The position numbers and the translations under genes are program-made. Of a stretch of DNA of 64,000 nucleotides, positions 1 through 10,700 are shown one piece after another (within the stretch, counting starts at the first letter, position 1; every line of letters starts with the position of its first letter). This DNA is from Liolophura sinensis (lineage: Eukaryota > Mollusca > Polyplacophora > Chitonida > Chitonidae), in the NCBI RefSeq assembly GCF_032854445.1, contig NC_088300.1, positions 8,742,001-8,806,000 of the forward strand, written 5' to 3'. The notes under the pieces are model-generated. The model did not search any database and was not told where the DNA came from. It saw nothing but the letters and a program-made list of their open reading frames with translations.

Positions 1-35
1 ATTATGGCTTAAGGGATTTATGAGCCTTCCTACAT

Positions 36-484
36 ATGAACATTGTCGTGTGGCCTAATATTGGAATGAGGAGCCTCGCCAGTGAGGAACAGTATCGCGT
101 GGCTTAATACCGGAATGAGGAGAGTCGCCAGTGATGAACACTGTCGTGTGGCCTAATGTGAGAATTGGGAGAATCGCCAGTGATGAGCACTGTCGTGTGG
201 CCTAATGTGAGAATTGGGAGAATCGCCAGTGATGAACACTGTCGTGTGGCTTAATGTGAGAATTGGGAGAGTCGCCAGTGATGAACACTGTCGTGTGGCC
301 TAATGTGAGAATTGGGAGAATCGCCAGTGATGAACACTGTGGTGTGGCCTAATGTGAGAATTGGGACAGTCGCCAGTGATGAACACTGTCGTGTGGCCTA
401 ATGTGAGAATTGGGAGAGTCGCCAGTGATGAACACTGTCGTGTGGCCTAATGTGAGAATTGGGACAATCGCCAGTGATGAACAC
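36..484. repeat. Minisatellite, 49 bp unit, about 9 copies
   Basis: The word gtcgtgtggcctaatgtgag recurs every 49 bp, each time followed by aattgggaga, then a short variable part and tcgccagtgatgaacact. The first two units are the most diverged (they read ttggaatgaggag or ccggaatgaggag instead). Units 3 to 9 are nearly identical, differing mainly at gagaat / gagagt / gacagt. The array may begin before the window. No coding role is apparent. Confidence 0.95.
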
Positions 485-859
485 GCGTATGACCATACCT
501 GTGGTTTTACGTTGTACTTAATGTTTCAGCCATGTGACGACTAGTGTGGGTCATGTGACTCATTGGCGCACTTGGAAAATCAATCGTATATTTCTATGTT
601 ACGTTCAGTCCATTTACTGTTATATGGCTGCTTTTACTTTCGCCTTACGTTGTATTTTAAGAAAGATTCTTTTTGAGGGGAAAGTTGTGTGCATTTATCT
701 GGAATAATACTGAGACGAAATTTAACAGAATCTCACAAAGGAATCCAACAGTAAAGGCACATCACAAAGTAGACCTACTGACTCCTTGCGTGTAGCGCGC
801 CATGATCGCTTACAGCACAGGGTTAGATATATATAGTGGCCAGCATATACGGATTAACG
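485..859. other. Unannotated intergenic stretch
   Basis: AT-rich sequence between the 49 bp array and the first SINE. I see no conserved coding sequence, RNA gene or clear repeat in it. Confidence 0.5.
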
Positions 860-1066
860 TGGTTAACGTGCTAGAGCAACACAATGGCCCAGAGGCCTCT
901 CGCCAATGCGATCGCCGTGAGTTTGTCAAGTGAGAAGGTCTGCCAGCAGCCTGTAAATAGCAGTAGGTTTCCCCCTCTGCCGGGTTTCCTCCCACCAAAA
1001 TGCTGGCCGCCATCTTGTAAGCGAAATATTCTTGAGTATATGTACTGCGTAAAACACCCAAAAAAT
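860..1066 (+). mobile_element. SINE family A copy, degenerate
   Basis: Diverged copy of the commonest SINE in the window. The tRNA-like head is worn (ggttaacgtgctagagcaac for ggttagcgcgctagcgcagc), and the body words gcctctcgccaatgcg, gaaggtctgccagcagcctg, cgggtttcctcccacc and the tail gaaatattcttgagta are recognisable. Short reading frames overlapping it on both strands are by-products of the repeat. Confidence 0.85.
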
Positions 1067-1870
1067 CTAAGCTTGATGAATGACACAAAACAAATAAATG
1101 TCTTTGACGCAAAAGTACAGTGTAATTCCACCAAGATAATACCATTTTCCTGATGTGAGATATGACAAAGTTTGAACCTGAACGCAGTGCGAAGTTCTCC
1201 TGTGAATAGCTGTTTGCACATCGAAGGTCGCTAAGGTCAAATCTGCTGAAAATCGCGCCACTTACAGTTGTGAGATTAATGCTTTATAACTTATGGTGAA
1301 CAACTGTAGATTCTATTCAACAAAACCACTGAATGTGGTCAGCCGGACATATTATGAACAATGTTTTACGTTCCGACACTCACTTAAGCTCTCCAACAGA
1401 GAATTAAGTCCTTTTCATGGTTTTTACTCACTGATTGTCTCGTCGTAAAAAAAATGTTTAATATGTATGTCCGGTTGACCAGATTCAGTGTTTTTGTTTA
1501 ATTAACTGGCTCAAAGTATTCGGTCTAACTGAACTTCTCTTTTCAAGCATATGTTATGTACATATGCGTGCATATATCACTGTTTGTTATACTATAGTCT
1601 ATTTCTTTCAGCATTATAAAATCAGAAATTAGAAAATGTGTTCTAACTTCATTTTTTCTTTGCAAGAATAGAACCCTCCTACATATGGATGTGTAGAGCT
1701 TGGTTGTTACAGACCATTGACAAAAGGCAATTTTGGTAGCGGGTATGACTGATTTTACAGACAGCTGAATATAGACGACTCGCTAAGAAAAATAGACTAT
1801 AATACCTGTCACTGCCAAGTACCTGTTAAGTTACATGTCATGGTGTCATTTATGAGTACAAAGTAGCCGC
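1067..1870. other. Unannotated intergenic stretch
   Basis: AT-rich, without a recognised gene. The words gtccggttgacc (about 1470) and ggtcagccggacat (about 1338) are roughly inverted and could be part of an old mobile element, but I cannot define ends. Confidence 0.4.
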
Positions 1871-1881
1871 TCGGCCAGCGT

Positions 1882-2231
1882 CAGATGCCAAGGTTGTCCA
1901 GACTAACATGTTGGCCATCAGGTGGCAAGGTTGGCCAGACTAACATGTTGGCCGTCAGGTGCCAAGGTTGTCCAGACTAACATGTTGGCCGTCAGATGCC
2001 AAGGTTGGCCAGACTAACATGTTGGCCCTCAGGTGCCAAGGTTGGCCAGGCTAACATGTTGGCCGTCAGGTGCCAAGGTTGGCCAGAATAACATGTTGGC
2101 CGTCAGGTGCCAAGGCTGGCCAGACTAACATGTTGGCCGTCAGGTGCCAAGGTTGGCCAGGCTAACTTGTTGGCGTCAGGTGCTAAGGGTGGCCAGATTA
2201 ACATGTTGGCCCTCAGGTGCCAAGATTGGCT
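1882..2231. repeat. Minisatellite, 37 bp unit, about 9 copies
   Basis: The unit runs aggtgccaaggttggccaga then ctaacatgttggccgtc, repeated head to tail with scattered point changes (for example ggttgtcc, ggctggcc, aggtggcaagg). One unit near 2173 has lost a base (ttggcgtcagg). The array ends at gccaagattggctgacatg. Confidence 0.95.
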
Positions 2232-2277
2232 GACATGTACTTCCTGGTTTGTGTGTTGAGGTTCTATGATCACTCCG

Positions 2278-2403
2278 CTGCGGATGGTCGTGGGTTTCCC
2301 CCGAGGTCAGTCAGGTTTTTTCCCACCGTAATGCTGGCCGTCGTCGTATAAGTGAAATATTCTTGAGCACGGCGTAAAACACCAGTCAAGTAAATAAATA
2401 AAT
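2278..2403 (+). mobile_element. SINE family A, 5'-truncated copy
   Basis: Begins in the SINE body (ctgcggatggtcgtgggttt) and runs to the tail gtataagtgaaatattcttg, agcacggcgtaaaacacc and (AAAT)n. The tRNA head is missing, which is the usual result of incomplete reverse transcription. Confidence 0.9.
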
Positions 2404-3037
2404 GACCACTCCGTTATTGACAAATAATGCTCCGCCAAGGTCACAGATATGTTATTAACTGCAGATTTTATACTAGATTTGTAACTAGAAAAGAAATCCT
2501 GACATTCAAATTCTTAAGAGGTCAAAAAATATTTAATCTTGCATTTTTTGCACGTAACAATTATACAATGTACAAGCCAGACGTTCTTTCAACATTGAAC
2601 GACTGAACAAAGACTGCCTTCTATTCAACAAGGATACATATATACTAATTCATTCTATTATATACCGTCAGGAGAATGCATGTGCGCTTGAACAGGAAAA
2701 GCAATTCTCAATACTAATCTAAAAAGGGTAAACTCAACAAACATTTAAATAAGATAGCAGAAAAACATATGCAATGTAAAAGCTTCAGAGTTAAAGGGCA
2801 GTATTTAATACCACTTTTAACAAAAAGATGGCGAGCAGATTTACATCTGGAGGGCACAGAACATCGAGATAAACCAACAACCTCTGGAGAATTGCTGACG
2901 AACTTCACCATATGTGACCTACAGACTTGCACGCCATGTTGGCGACCGCTTATTGTCAGAAAGGAACAATGGACAGAAGTGGGATTTAATAATTCCCCAC
3001 CTAATACGGAGATTTAACCCACATCTCGTGCACCCAC
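2404..3037. other. Unannotated intergenic stretch
   Basis: AT-rich DNA with overlapping short frames on both strands around 2714-3099. None has recognisable protein features, and nothing else stands out. Confidence 0.4.
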
Positions 3038-3272
3038 GATTGGGAATTTGTCACTTTAGCACTGAGTCTGCGATTGGGAGTCCGTCACTTCTCCAATGAG
3101 TCAGCGATTGGGAGTCTGTCACTTTACCAATAAGTCATCGATCGGGAGCCTGTCACTTTTCTAATAAGTCAGCGATTGGAAGTCTGTAACTTTACCACTG
3201 AGCCAGCGATTGGGAGTCACTCTCACGCTGAGCCAGGATTTTGAGTCTGTCAATTTTACCACTGAGCCACTT
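3038..3272. repeat. Degenerate minisatellite, about 35 bp unit, 6-7 copies
   Basis: The phrase gcgattgggagtctgtcact followed by ttaccaataagtcat recurs every 34-36 bp with many substitutions (cgatcggga, gcgattggaa, ggattttga). Copies are more diverged than in the other arrays of the window, so this array looks older. Confidence 0.85.
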
Positions 3273-3289
3273 CTCGTTCTTCATTGACG

Positions 3290-3495
3290 TCTAATAAATT
3301 GTAATTAACAACACTGAATATTTTTTTTAATTTGCTATTATTTAAGTATTTGCATGAACTGTCAGAATAAAACCCTAACTGAGGTAAAATGAAGACGTAT
3401 TTCACCGCTTACGTGTGACCATTTGCCACTTAACACACTGTTGTTGCTGCTCTGGTCTTAGTTTCTATGCTGTACGTCTATAATTATATTGTATT
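3290..3495 (+). repeat. Direct duplication, copy 1
   Basis: Starts at taataaattgtaattaac and ends at gctgtacgtctataattat. Diagnostic shared words with copy 2 (3628-3855) are tttaagtatttgcatgaac, cgcttacgtgtgaccatttgcca and atgctgtacgtctataat. The second copy carries insertions, so this is a diverged segmental duplication. The 130 bp spacer between the copies is not shared. Confidence 0.8.
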
Positions 3496-3627
3496 CCTGC
3501 ATAAACCAGGATTCTGCTGGTGGACTAAGCATCCCCGTGGCCCGGTCCTCATGCATTGTTTTAATGTTATTGTATATTAAATGTGACGAATACACAGCTT
3601 GTTTAGTAATTCTCGATCAGAGACGTA

Positions 3628-3855
3628 CGGTAAATTGTAATTAATATCACTGCATATGTTTTTAACATTCTACATATCTAATTCTGCTTAAGACATGGTG
3701 CAAGGGGCGTGTAATTTGCTACTATTTAAGTATTTACATGAACAGTTAGAATAAAACGTATTTTATCGCCTACGTGTGACCATTTGCCAACTATCACAAT
3801 GTCGCCATTGCTCTAGTATCTCTCTCAATGCTGTACGTCTATAATTATGATGTTA
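3628..3855 (+). repeat. Direct duplication, copy 2
   Basis: Second copy of the block at 3290-3495: ggtaaattgtaattaat, tttaagtatttacatgaac, cctacgtgtgaccatttgcc, atgctgtacgtctataat. It has about 40 bp of extra sequence after the first 30 bp (around 3665-3710). No coding content is seen. Confidence 0.8.
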
Positions 3856-4259
3856 CCAAAATACTTTTTTTCAGATGTCAAAAGAACAGCTATACCTCCG
3901 CCTAAAATGGTAAACTATTCTTCGAAATACTGAAAACAAACTAAACAAATAATGTGAAACATACATGATCTATTAGAACTAAATATTAGAACCATTAGAG
4001 TATTGGATTACACAACATTTTGCTCCATCTGATAGTTCACTCTGCGCTGTGATTTTCCTGTAATTGGTTCATTTTCTCACTCTCATTCACTTTTCTGTTG
4101 ACTGATTGGATGGTGGAAACAAATGTCTGGGGTGCAGGGTAGAACGATAGATCCGACAATTGCAGCAAAACGTAAAAATATGTGACAGTCAGAAGTGCAC
4201 GTAGCCAACTACTGCAAGGCAGGCTATATCAAGATTGGCAATTTTCCTTGTCAGTATTT

Positions 4260-4265
4260 TTTATT
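4260..4265 (-). promoter_or_regulatory. Candidate poly(A) signal of the GPCR gene
   Basis: AATAAA on the minus strand, 12 bases after the GPCR stop codon. It is the nearest canonical hexamer, but a 3' UTR this short is unusual, so a more distal site may be used. Confidence 0.3.
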
Positions 4266-4277
4266 TATAGAAGTGAT

Positions 4278-5465
4278 TCATATGCTTGGGGATTTTCTAG
4301 AAAACCCACGCCGGAGGGACGTATTTTTATCTTCACAGTGCAACATTTTCCGAAACGCTATAATACATTCCTTTCGAAAGTTTTTGTGCATGAAACTATA
4401 AATGATGGGATTGACAGCATTGTTAATATTGGTGAACCTAACGAAGAGATTGTACACAACTTCTGCAGCCACAGACGGATAGTCGTCAAAATCCTTCACC
4501 AATACTTGGATAATCTTCACTATGACGTAAGGCAAAAAACTGATCACAAACACTGAGGAGACAATGAATAAAATCCTGGTGGTTTTACCGGCCCTGATTC
4601 GACCCCCTAAACTGCTGCTTCGTCTGCTCTCGTCGCTTTCCTCACGTGAAAACAGTCTTTTTCGTCTGGGGAACTTTTTGACAGGGCCTGCAAACACGGA
4701 GTCATTATCCTTGTCGCTATCAGAGCGCAGGCTTGAAGAGTTCTTTCTGTTGACATCCTCCAGAACTTCACCAATGGTTATCTTTCTACGCTGCAAAACT
4801 GTCCTTGCAAGTAGTCCATAGAGAATACTCAAAAATGTCACACTGACGATGAATACTATAGCTAAAAACACGTAATACAGGATCACCAGATTCCCTCCCT
4901 TCACACCTTCGTCTACCGAGCATTCCAAGCCTTCCACATATGGATCTTTCGTTGGAACAACTTTTGGCCCAAACACAAGTAAAGCTGGCCAGGAAAACGT
5001 CACAGCTATAGTGAATGAACCTAAGTTTAAAAGTTTGGCGGTTCTATTGGGAAACCGCCTGAGTGGTTTACATACCTTATAATAACGATCGAATGCCACT
5101 CCAATTAGTGTTATGCCGGATGCTATAATTGTCACAGATTCAGTGAATCTCATTATTTTGCAGGCTATGGGGATGTCAAATGTGTACGGTTTGAGAAGAT
5201 CTACCAGTTCAAACGGCATGCCGACCAGACAAGTGATCAGGTCCAAGATGGCCAACCACAGGATGAAGTAGCTCGACGTGGTCTTTTTGAACCGGAAATA
5301 GTATACGTAGCACACCAATCCGTTTCCAATAGCCCCGACCACCATAAGAGTGCCAATGTACACGAGGACGGGTACAAGCTGCTGAGCTTTAGCGTCATTC
5401 AGCTCCTGTCGTCTGCTTCTGTTGGCAGCCATTAAGGCCAACAACGTCTCGTTCAGTCGAAACAT
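4278..5465 (-). CDS. Class A (rhodopsin-like) G protein-coupled receptor, neuropeptide-receptor type
   Basis: Intronless 395-residue seven-transmembrane receptor for an extracellular ligand, expected in the plasma membrane. Hallmarks seen: two N-glycosylation sequons in the short ectodomain (N5, N15); TM1 with G47-N48; TM2 with LAILD ending in D75; C102 and C182 positioned for the TM3-ECL2 disulfide; the complete DRY motif at 126-128 followed by YKVCKPL; TM4 W159-P160; a serine-rich basic third intracellular loop (about 223-293) with RRSSS; TM6 FLPY with P312 but no W of the usual CWxP; TM7 NPIIY at 352-356; then helix 8 (KNFRKE) and C377 as a possible palmitoylation site. An in-frame stop at 5517-5519 lies 51 bases upstream, so this ATG is the first available. 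The ligand is unknown. I place it loosely with peptide receptors (cholecystokinin/orexin-like part of class A). The identification as a GPCR is secure; the subfamily is not. Confidence 0.95.
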   Translation of the reverse strand: MFRLNETLLALMAANRSRRQELNDAKAQQLVPVLVYIGTLMVVGAIGNGLVCYVYYFRFKKTTSSYFILWLAILDLITCLVGMPFELVDLLKPYTFDIPIACKIMRFTESVTIIASGITLIGVAFDRYYKVCKPLRRFPNRTAKLLNLGSFTIAVTFSWPALLVFGPKVVPTKDPYVEGLECSVDEGVKGGNLVILYYVFLAIVFIVSVTFLSILYGLLARTVLQRRKITIGEVLEDVNRKNSSSLRSDSDKDNDSVFAGPVKKFPRRKRLFSREESDESRRSSSLGGRIRAGKTTRILFIVSSVFVISFLPYVIVKIIQVLVKDFDDYPSVAAEVVYNLFVRFTNINNAVNPIIYSFMHKNFRKECIIAFRKMLHCEDKNTSLRRGFSRKSPSI

Positions 5466-5532
5466 GGCGTCGTTTTCGGTTTGGAAAAGAAGATTAGTGT
5501 GATCCTGATCACAATTTTATTGCACCCTACTT

Positions 5533-5647
5533 AAACTACTACACCTCAGCGATTTCCCCCAGGGCTGAACTGAAAGTACTACACCTCAGCGATTTCCCCC
5601 AGGGCTGAACTGAAACTACTACACCCCAGCGATTTCCCCCGGGGCAC
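5533..5647. repeat. Short tandem repeat, 40 bp unit, 2.9 copies, upstream of the GPCR
   Basis: The unit is aaactactacacctcagcga followed by tttcccccagggctgaactg. It begins 68 bp upstream of the GPCR start codon and so lies in its promoter or 5' UTR. The last copy is partial and has ccggggcacaacc instead of the usual end. Confidence 0.9.
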
Positions 5648-5876
5648 AACCATGCTCCTGCTTTGAAGAATTACTCCACACCTGCAAATATACAGTAATC
5701 CATAAAACAACAGACTAAGATAGATACACAAAGATTACAAGTAGTTTAAACGCATTTATCTTAGTGTACATGCAATCACTATAATTTCTAGACAATGGTT
5801 TAATAAATAGGTGAAGGAAAGCATCTTTAGCGTCCCTAAATTTAAGCTTATCTCGTAAATCCAACCGTCAAGTGTA

Positions 5877-5980
5877 TTTACTTATTTATTTATTTGATTG
5901 GGGTTTCACACCGTACCTAAGAATATTTCACTTATACGATGGCGGTCGGCATTAAGGTGGGAGAAAACTAAACCCCGTCT
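5877..5980 (-). mobile_element. SINE family A, 5'-truncated copy
   Basis: Minus-strand copy seen as (ttta)n, ttgattggggtttcacaccg, taagaatatttcacttatac, gatggcggtcggcatt and aggtgggagaaaac. Only the 3' part of the element is present. Confidence 0.88.
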
Positions 5981-7197
5981 ATGTTAAATGGAGCCATAAT
6001 CTTATCAAACCAATACTGATATCGACCAATAATTTGCTTACTGTAATTATAGCATTGCAAGAGACCAATGTTATGAATGTTACTCTAAATACAACAATCT
6101 AGCCCTCTCAAGTGTTTATCAAGATTATGATAATCGCCGGTCAAGTAAGATGACACCAGTCAGCTTCATTTTAATATACCTCTGAAAAGTTGACGGTAAC
6201 GCCACGCAATTGGCCAATCGAGGGAGTAGGACATGAATGTTTCATTACTAAGACATAACGCTAAGCACAGTTGGTTGTGTTTATAGTCATCTTGTCGACG
6301 CTATTTCTAAACCATATGTAACATATTTGAAGTTCACATAACATTTCATAGAAAGAAAACAATATTCAATGGAGAGAAGAAAGAGTCACTTCATCTGATC
6401 GTAAAACACTGAATGAATGAAAATGGTGACAAAGATAAAAAAAAAAAAAAAAACATTTATCACCTTGGGTTTTAGATAATTCGTCTATGAATCAAAGTGA
6501 AGAATAAAATAGAAAGGCGATGAAAGCCAAGATATAATCAAAATGCACAAATGCATCTCCGCTTGTCAGGAGATTACACTGGATGGCTCCCATTCATCAG
6601 GGAGAACGTTGCTCAATACGGTAACCCGACACGCCGATACTCTGTACATACAATATGTGTGTTGTTTCGCCAAACCAGGCGTAAACAGTGAATCAGTTGC
6701 ACATTCCAATCTGGACAGCTTATACCTCGAGCAAAATAAACACAGTCACAATCCCGTGATACACTAGATGTTCATTAGTGTTAACTGGTGAGTTTGTTTG
6801 GAGAAGAAGTGTCATGCCATGCTTGATTCTGGACACCATGGGGAGCAGAGAAGGAGAGTTTTTTCATTTCATTTATACATGCAAACAAAAACGGATAACC
6901 AACCCATGATGGTGAATGAGGACGTGCTAAATGCCAGGCCACGTGCCTAATTAATGTTCATTTGGGTTTCAAAATAATGTACAAATCAATAGTCTGATAA
7001 CACGGGAACGTGAGCGAAGCAGGTGGAAATCTGACAAGTGGCATGCAGTGACCGTGCTAAGGATTGAGCGTCGATGGGAGTGTGGCTTAGTTCAACAGCT
7101 TTGGCATGGCAAGCAATTAAAATTACAATAGCTTATAATACTCCTTCTTAAAAGCCGTATTCAGTTGAAAATGATATTTACTACATTTACCGGGGAG
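5981..7197. other. Intergenic stretch with a poly(A) tract
   Basis: AT-rich DNA. It holds an 18-base A run near 6437-6456 and a 74-codon frame at 6543-6767 with no recognised motif, probably fortuitous. Nothing else is supported. Confidence 0.4.
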
Positions 7198-7466
7198 GAG
7201 GAGCCTTCGTGGCTCAGGCGGCTAGCGAGCTAGCGCAGCGTGGTGACCCAGGAGCCTTTCACCAATGCGGTCGCTGTGAGTTCAAGCCCAGCTCATGCTG
7301 GCTTCCTCTCTGGCCGTAATTGGGAAGGTTTGTCACCAACCTGCGGATGGTCGTGGGTTTCCCCCGGGCTCTGCCGGGTTTCTTCCCACCATAATGCCGC
7401 CGTCGTATAAGTGAAAATATTCTTGAGTGCGGCGTAAAACACCAATCAAATAAATCAAATAAATAC
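7198..7466 (+). mobile_element. SINE family A, full length
   Basis: Complete element: tRNA-like head with box A region ggctcaggcggctagcgagc, the linker gcagcgtggtgacccaggag, box B region gtgagttcaagccc, the body words gctggcttcctctctgg and ctgcggatggtcgtgggttt, the tail gaaaatattcttgagtgcgg and the terminal (AAAT)n. Transcription by RNA polymerase III from the A and B boxes is the family's normal mode. Confidence 0.95.
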
Positions 7467-7627
7467 TGCATGTACCTTTTCGACCACAACAAGATCGATA
7501 GTTTAGTTGTACATAAAAGCATATTCAATTGTAATTGACAAACTTTGCTAACTTGCAGTGAGGCTCAGTTGTCGATTTTAATGTTATAAATATTAAACGT
7601 TTTCCAACTAGATATTAAAATAAACAA

Positions 7628-7788
7628 GTGTGGGAAGGTCTGGCAGCAACCTGCGGATGGTCGTGGGTTTCCCCCCAGCTCTGCCCGCTTTCCACCCACC
7701 ATAATGCTGACCACCGTCGTATAAGTGAAATATTCTTGAGCACGGTGTAATAAATTAATAAATAAAATTAATAAATAAAATAAACAAG
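7628..7788 (+). mobile_element. SINE family A, 5'-truncated copy with extended (AAAT)n
   Basis: Begins at gtgggaaggtctggcagcaa and runs through the body to gaaatattcttgagcacggt and a long ataaattaataaataaaa tail. It lies 160 bp after a full-length copy in the same orientation. Confidence 0.9.
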
Positions 7789-10700
7789 TTTATTGAGGGG
7801 ATCAATATCCAAAGCTAAATGTGCAAAACTTATGCATGGACTCATTAGACAGCCTTGATTTGGAGTTTCACGCGGTCTACATACCTGTACACACACAATG
7901 TGATTAAAATCGGACAATATTTGGAGGAACTATGGCACGGAAACAATTCATGTGAAGACAGACTGACAGACAAACGGACAGATCAAATTAATATTACTTT
8001 CTTTCCGTGACAGCATTTAATGCAAAAAAACTAATTAAGTATTCGCTGTCTACCCGTTTAAGTGTTCACCTCGAGCGAGTGAATTTTTAAACATTTCAAA
8101 TATACAACATTTACTATTCATCTTAATCACATTGGGCTTACCAGACCATACATTACGCTTAATAAATACTTTGGTAAAGTTAAAGGTAATATTCTGTACG
8201 TATACACACTCTATACAAACTATATACTCTCAAAAACATAATCTGTTAAATTTCACTTTCTCTTTCTCTTGAAATGCACATATTAATTCATAGCCGCATA
8301 TGTATATAGGCCTACAAGCTCTCATCTGAAGGCCTACCCACATTGTGACAGTTGTGCAAGACCTGCTTCCAGAAGTGTCCATGCTAGGTATCCGCTGGTT
8401 GAAAGATATACACGGTTCAAATCTCCAGTCTCTTCAACATGATGGAGTTTAGTTGACTGCTGATTTAGGCTAGATAAATATAGCTGTCACGTTATACCCG
8501 TAGCCTAGCTTCCCACCACAGCCGCATATGTGATTACTGTACTGTCAACAGAGCAGCGATCCTCACAAACCATGGGTAGCTGTCTTAACCGGGAGGAAAA
8601 CCTTTTGTTCAACTCGACCAACGTCCGGGTTCATGCAAGAGGGACTTGCAAAAGATGTTTTCCTCTGGTTAACACTATTCAAAAACAGGAAATGATTCAA
8701 AAATATATTAAATGGCCGACATAAAGTGCGCGCAGATTTGTACGTCTCGTTTATGTTTGCCTATCAAAGACCTTCACATTTTAAGGTTTCCCGTGCAAGA
8801 ACTGGCTGTCTTTTGTGTTATTCTAGTCAACATATTGACGGAAAGAACTGGACATAGGCCTATAAAAGAGGTATAGAATGTATACAATCAAGTCATTTTA
8901 TTTTGTACTCTCGCGTGATGTGCTGGTAAATATAAGCGGTGTTATGGTTTGCGCTCGCTGAACTCGCAGAACTCACTGAGAAAACTCTTCACACCAAGAT
9001 GTGGCCCCTAAAGTAGGCTACACTTTTCATGGCCAGAAAGGTTCTTCATTTCGTAACTCTTTAAAGGAGAAGAAAACATAAAAATAAAGGTAAAATTAAA
9101 GCTTGAAAACTGATTTTCAACAATATTTTTTTCGATCTTTTGTTTTAGGAGATAGGGCTATTTGAAAATATTTTTGTCTGGTAGAAATTTGGGACCACTT
9201 CTTGGTATATATCGTCTTGGCATAATAATGCTCTAAGCAAGGATGTGATGGCTGTCTAATAAATTTATTTGAATGTAAATTTGTTGTTTATATCCAGACG
9301 TTTGCATTTAATCTGAATTATGACAATATTTATAAAATATCAAGAATATAATTATTATCAAAATGCAGGTTAAACAAATTTATCAACTGAAAAGACCAAA
9401 TTCCAGTGCAAATATATTTAGTACACGTGTTACATCCTCATTTAAAACATCACTAAGACTATATATACCAAGAGGTGGTCCCAAATACCACTATACAAAT
9501 ATTATTTTCAAGTGCAGGTTAAAGAAATATCGAAATAAATATTAAAGGTCTGAACTTTATGTAATTTGTATGTTTTCTCCAACTGTAAACGTCCTTTTTT
9601 TACATGTTCGTCAACACAACAGCGAATCACCAACACAATACAAGGAACGTTCTGCGAATGACTATGACCAACTTGGAAGAGCCTTGTGTTAAACAATTAC
9701 ACGAGAATCGTCAACTACGTGACTCCGTGTCCGATCGACTAGCCAGTGCCCTGGGCAAAACGACTCAAATTTCGATGGTAAAGTAGAAAGAACCATAGAA
9801 CCATGTAAATGGTTGACTCTGTGATCAACTGGAAAGAACGTTGCCGATCATACGAGAAATGCTAAATGGTTGACCCCATACTCAACTAGCAAAAACCTTG
9901 CGTAAAACGATGCACAAGGGGGAAATGTTAAACTGACTGAGTATGTGAAGCGCTAGTGAAATCTTCTCGCTTTCTATTCAGTTATTTTATCTGGCTGTAT
10001 AGTTAGTCTGTAGGAGTATTTTTCCGCAAGGCATGCGTCATACTTAAATGAATCTCCTGTAAAGGAAGCTTGTACTCAACAGTTGCCTTCTGGTTTATTG
10101 AGTATATACATTAAACATTATGCTGAAGTTTTGGGACATACAAAAACATCAGATTTACGTGAAGAATCAGACGATAAAAGTCTCACGCTCAGTACAAATA
10201 TTTCCCTGCATTTTCAAAGGTCGAAGAGAAGATTACGGATGCAGGATTGAAGGGTGTGAGAAAGATGTGGCCTTCTAAAAGAATGTATCTCCCTAGACAT
10301 GTATGTGAAAAATAACCACTTGTTCGGATGTCATCGACTGAGGGTTCAGAAAAACTAACACATTTCTCCAAGACTTTCATTATCTATCACACTGCGTAAT
10401 ACACCATGAAATGTAACGCCATTGTCCTTATTCTCTCAACCATGGACAAAATACCTGTAAATCTTTTAACTGCAAAATGCAGTTTTTGAAGTTATGAACT
10501 AAGACTTCACATAGTGAACCAGTAAAAATATACGCTTACAATTTGAAACTTACTTGATAAAGAACCATTCCATTTATCTATGAAAGAACCTGAACTTAAT
10601 TAAGTGTACTCAGTTATGTGAAACGCGCCCTCAGTTCCTTATTATGCTACATTTCTTTCTCAATTTAAATAGCTTATTAGATAAGATTAACGGAAGAAAA

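Noticed and set aside
36-484. CRISPR-like array (regular repeats)
   Set aside because: Units are contiguous without unique spacers and the DNA is animal nuclear DNA.
4182-4821. Plus-strand frames overlapping the GPCR
   Set aside because: Antisense shadows of the receptor coding sequence.
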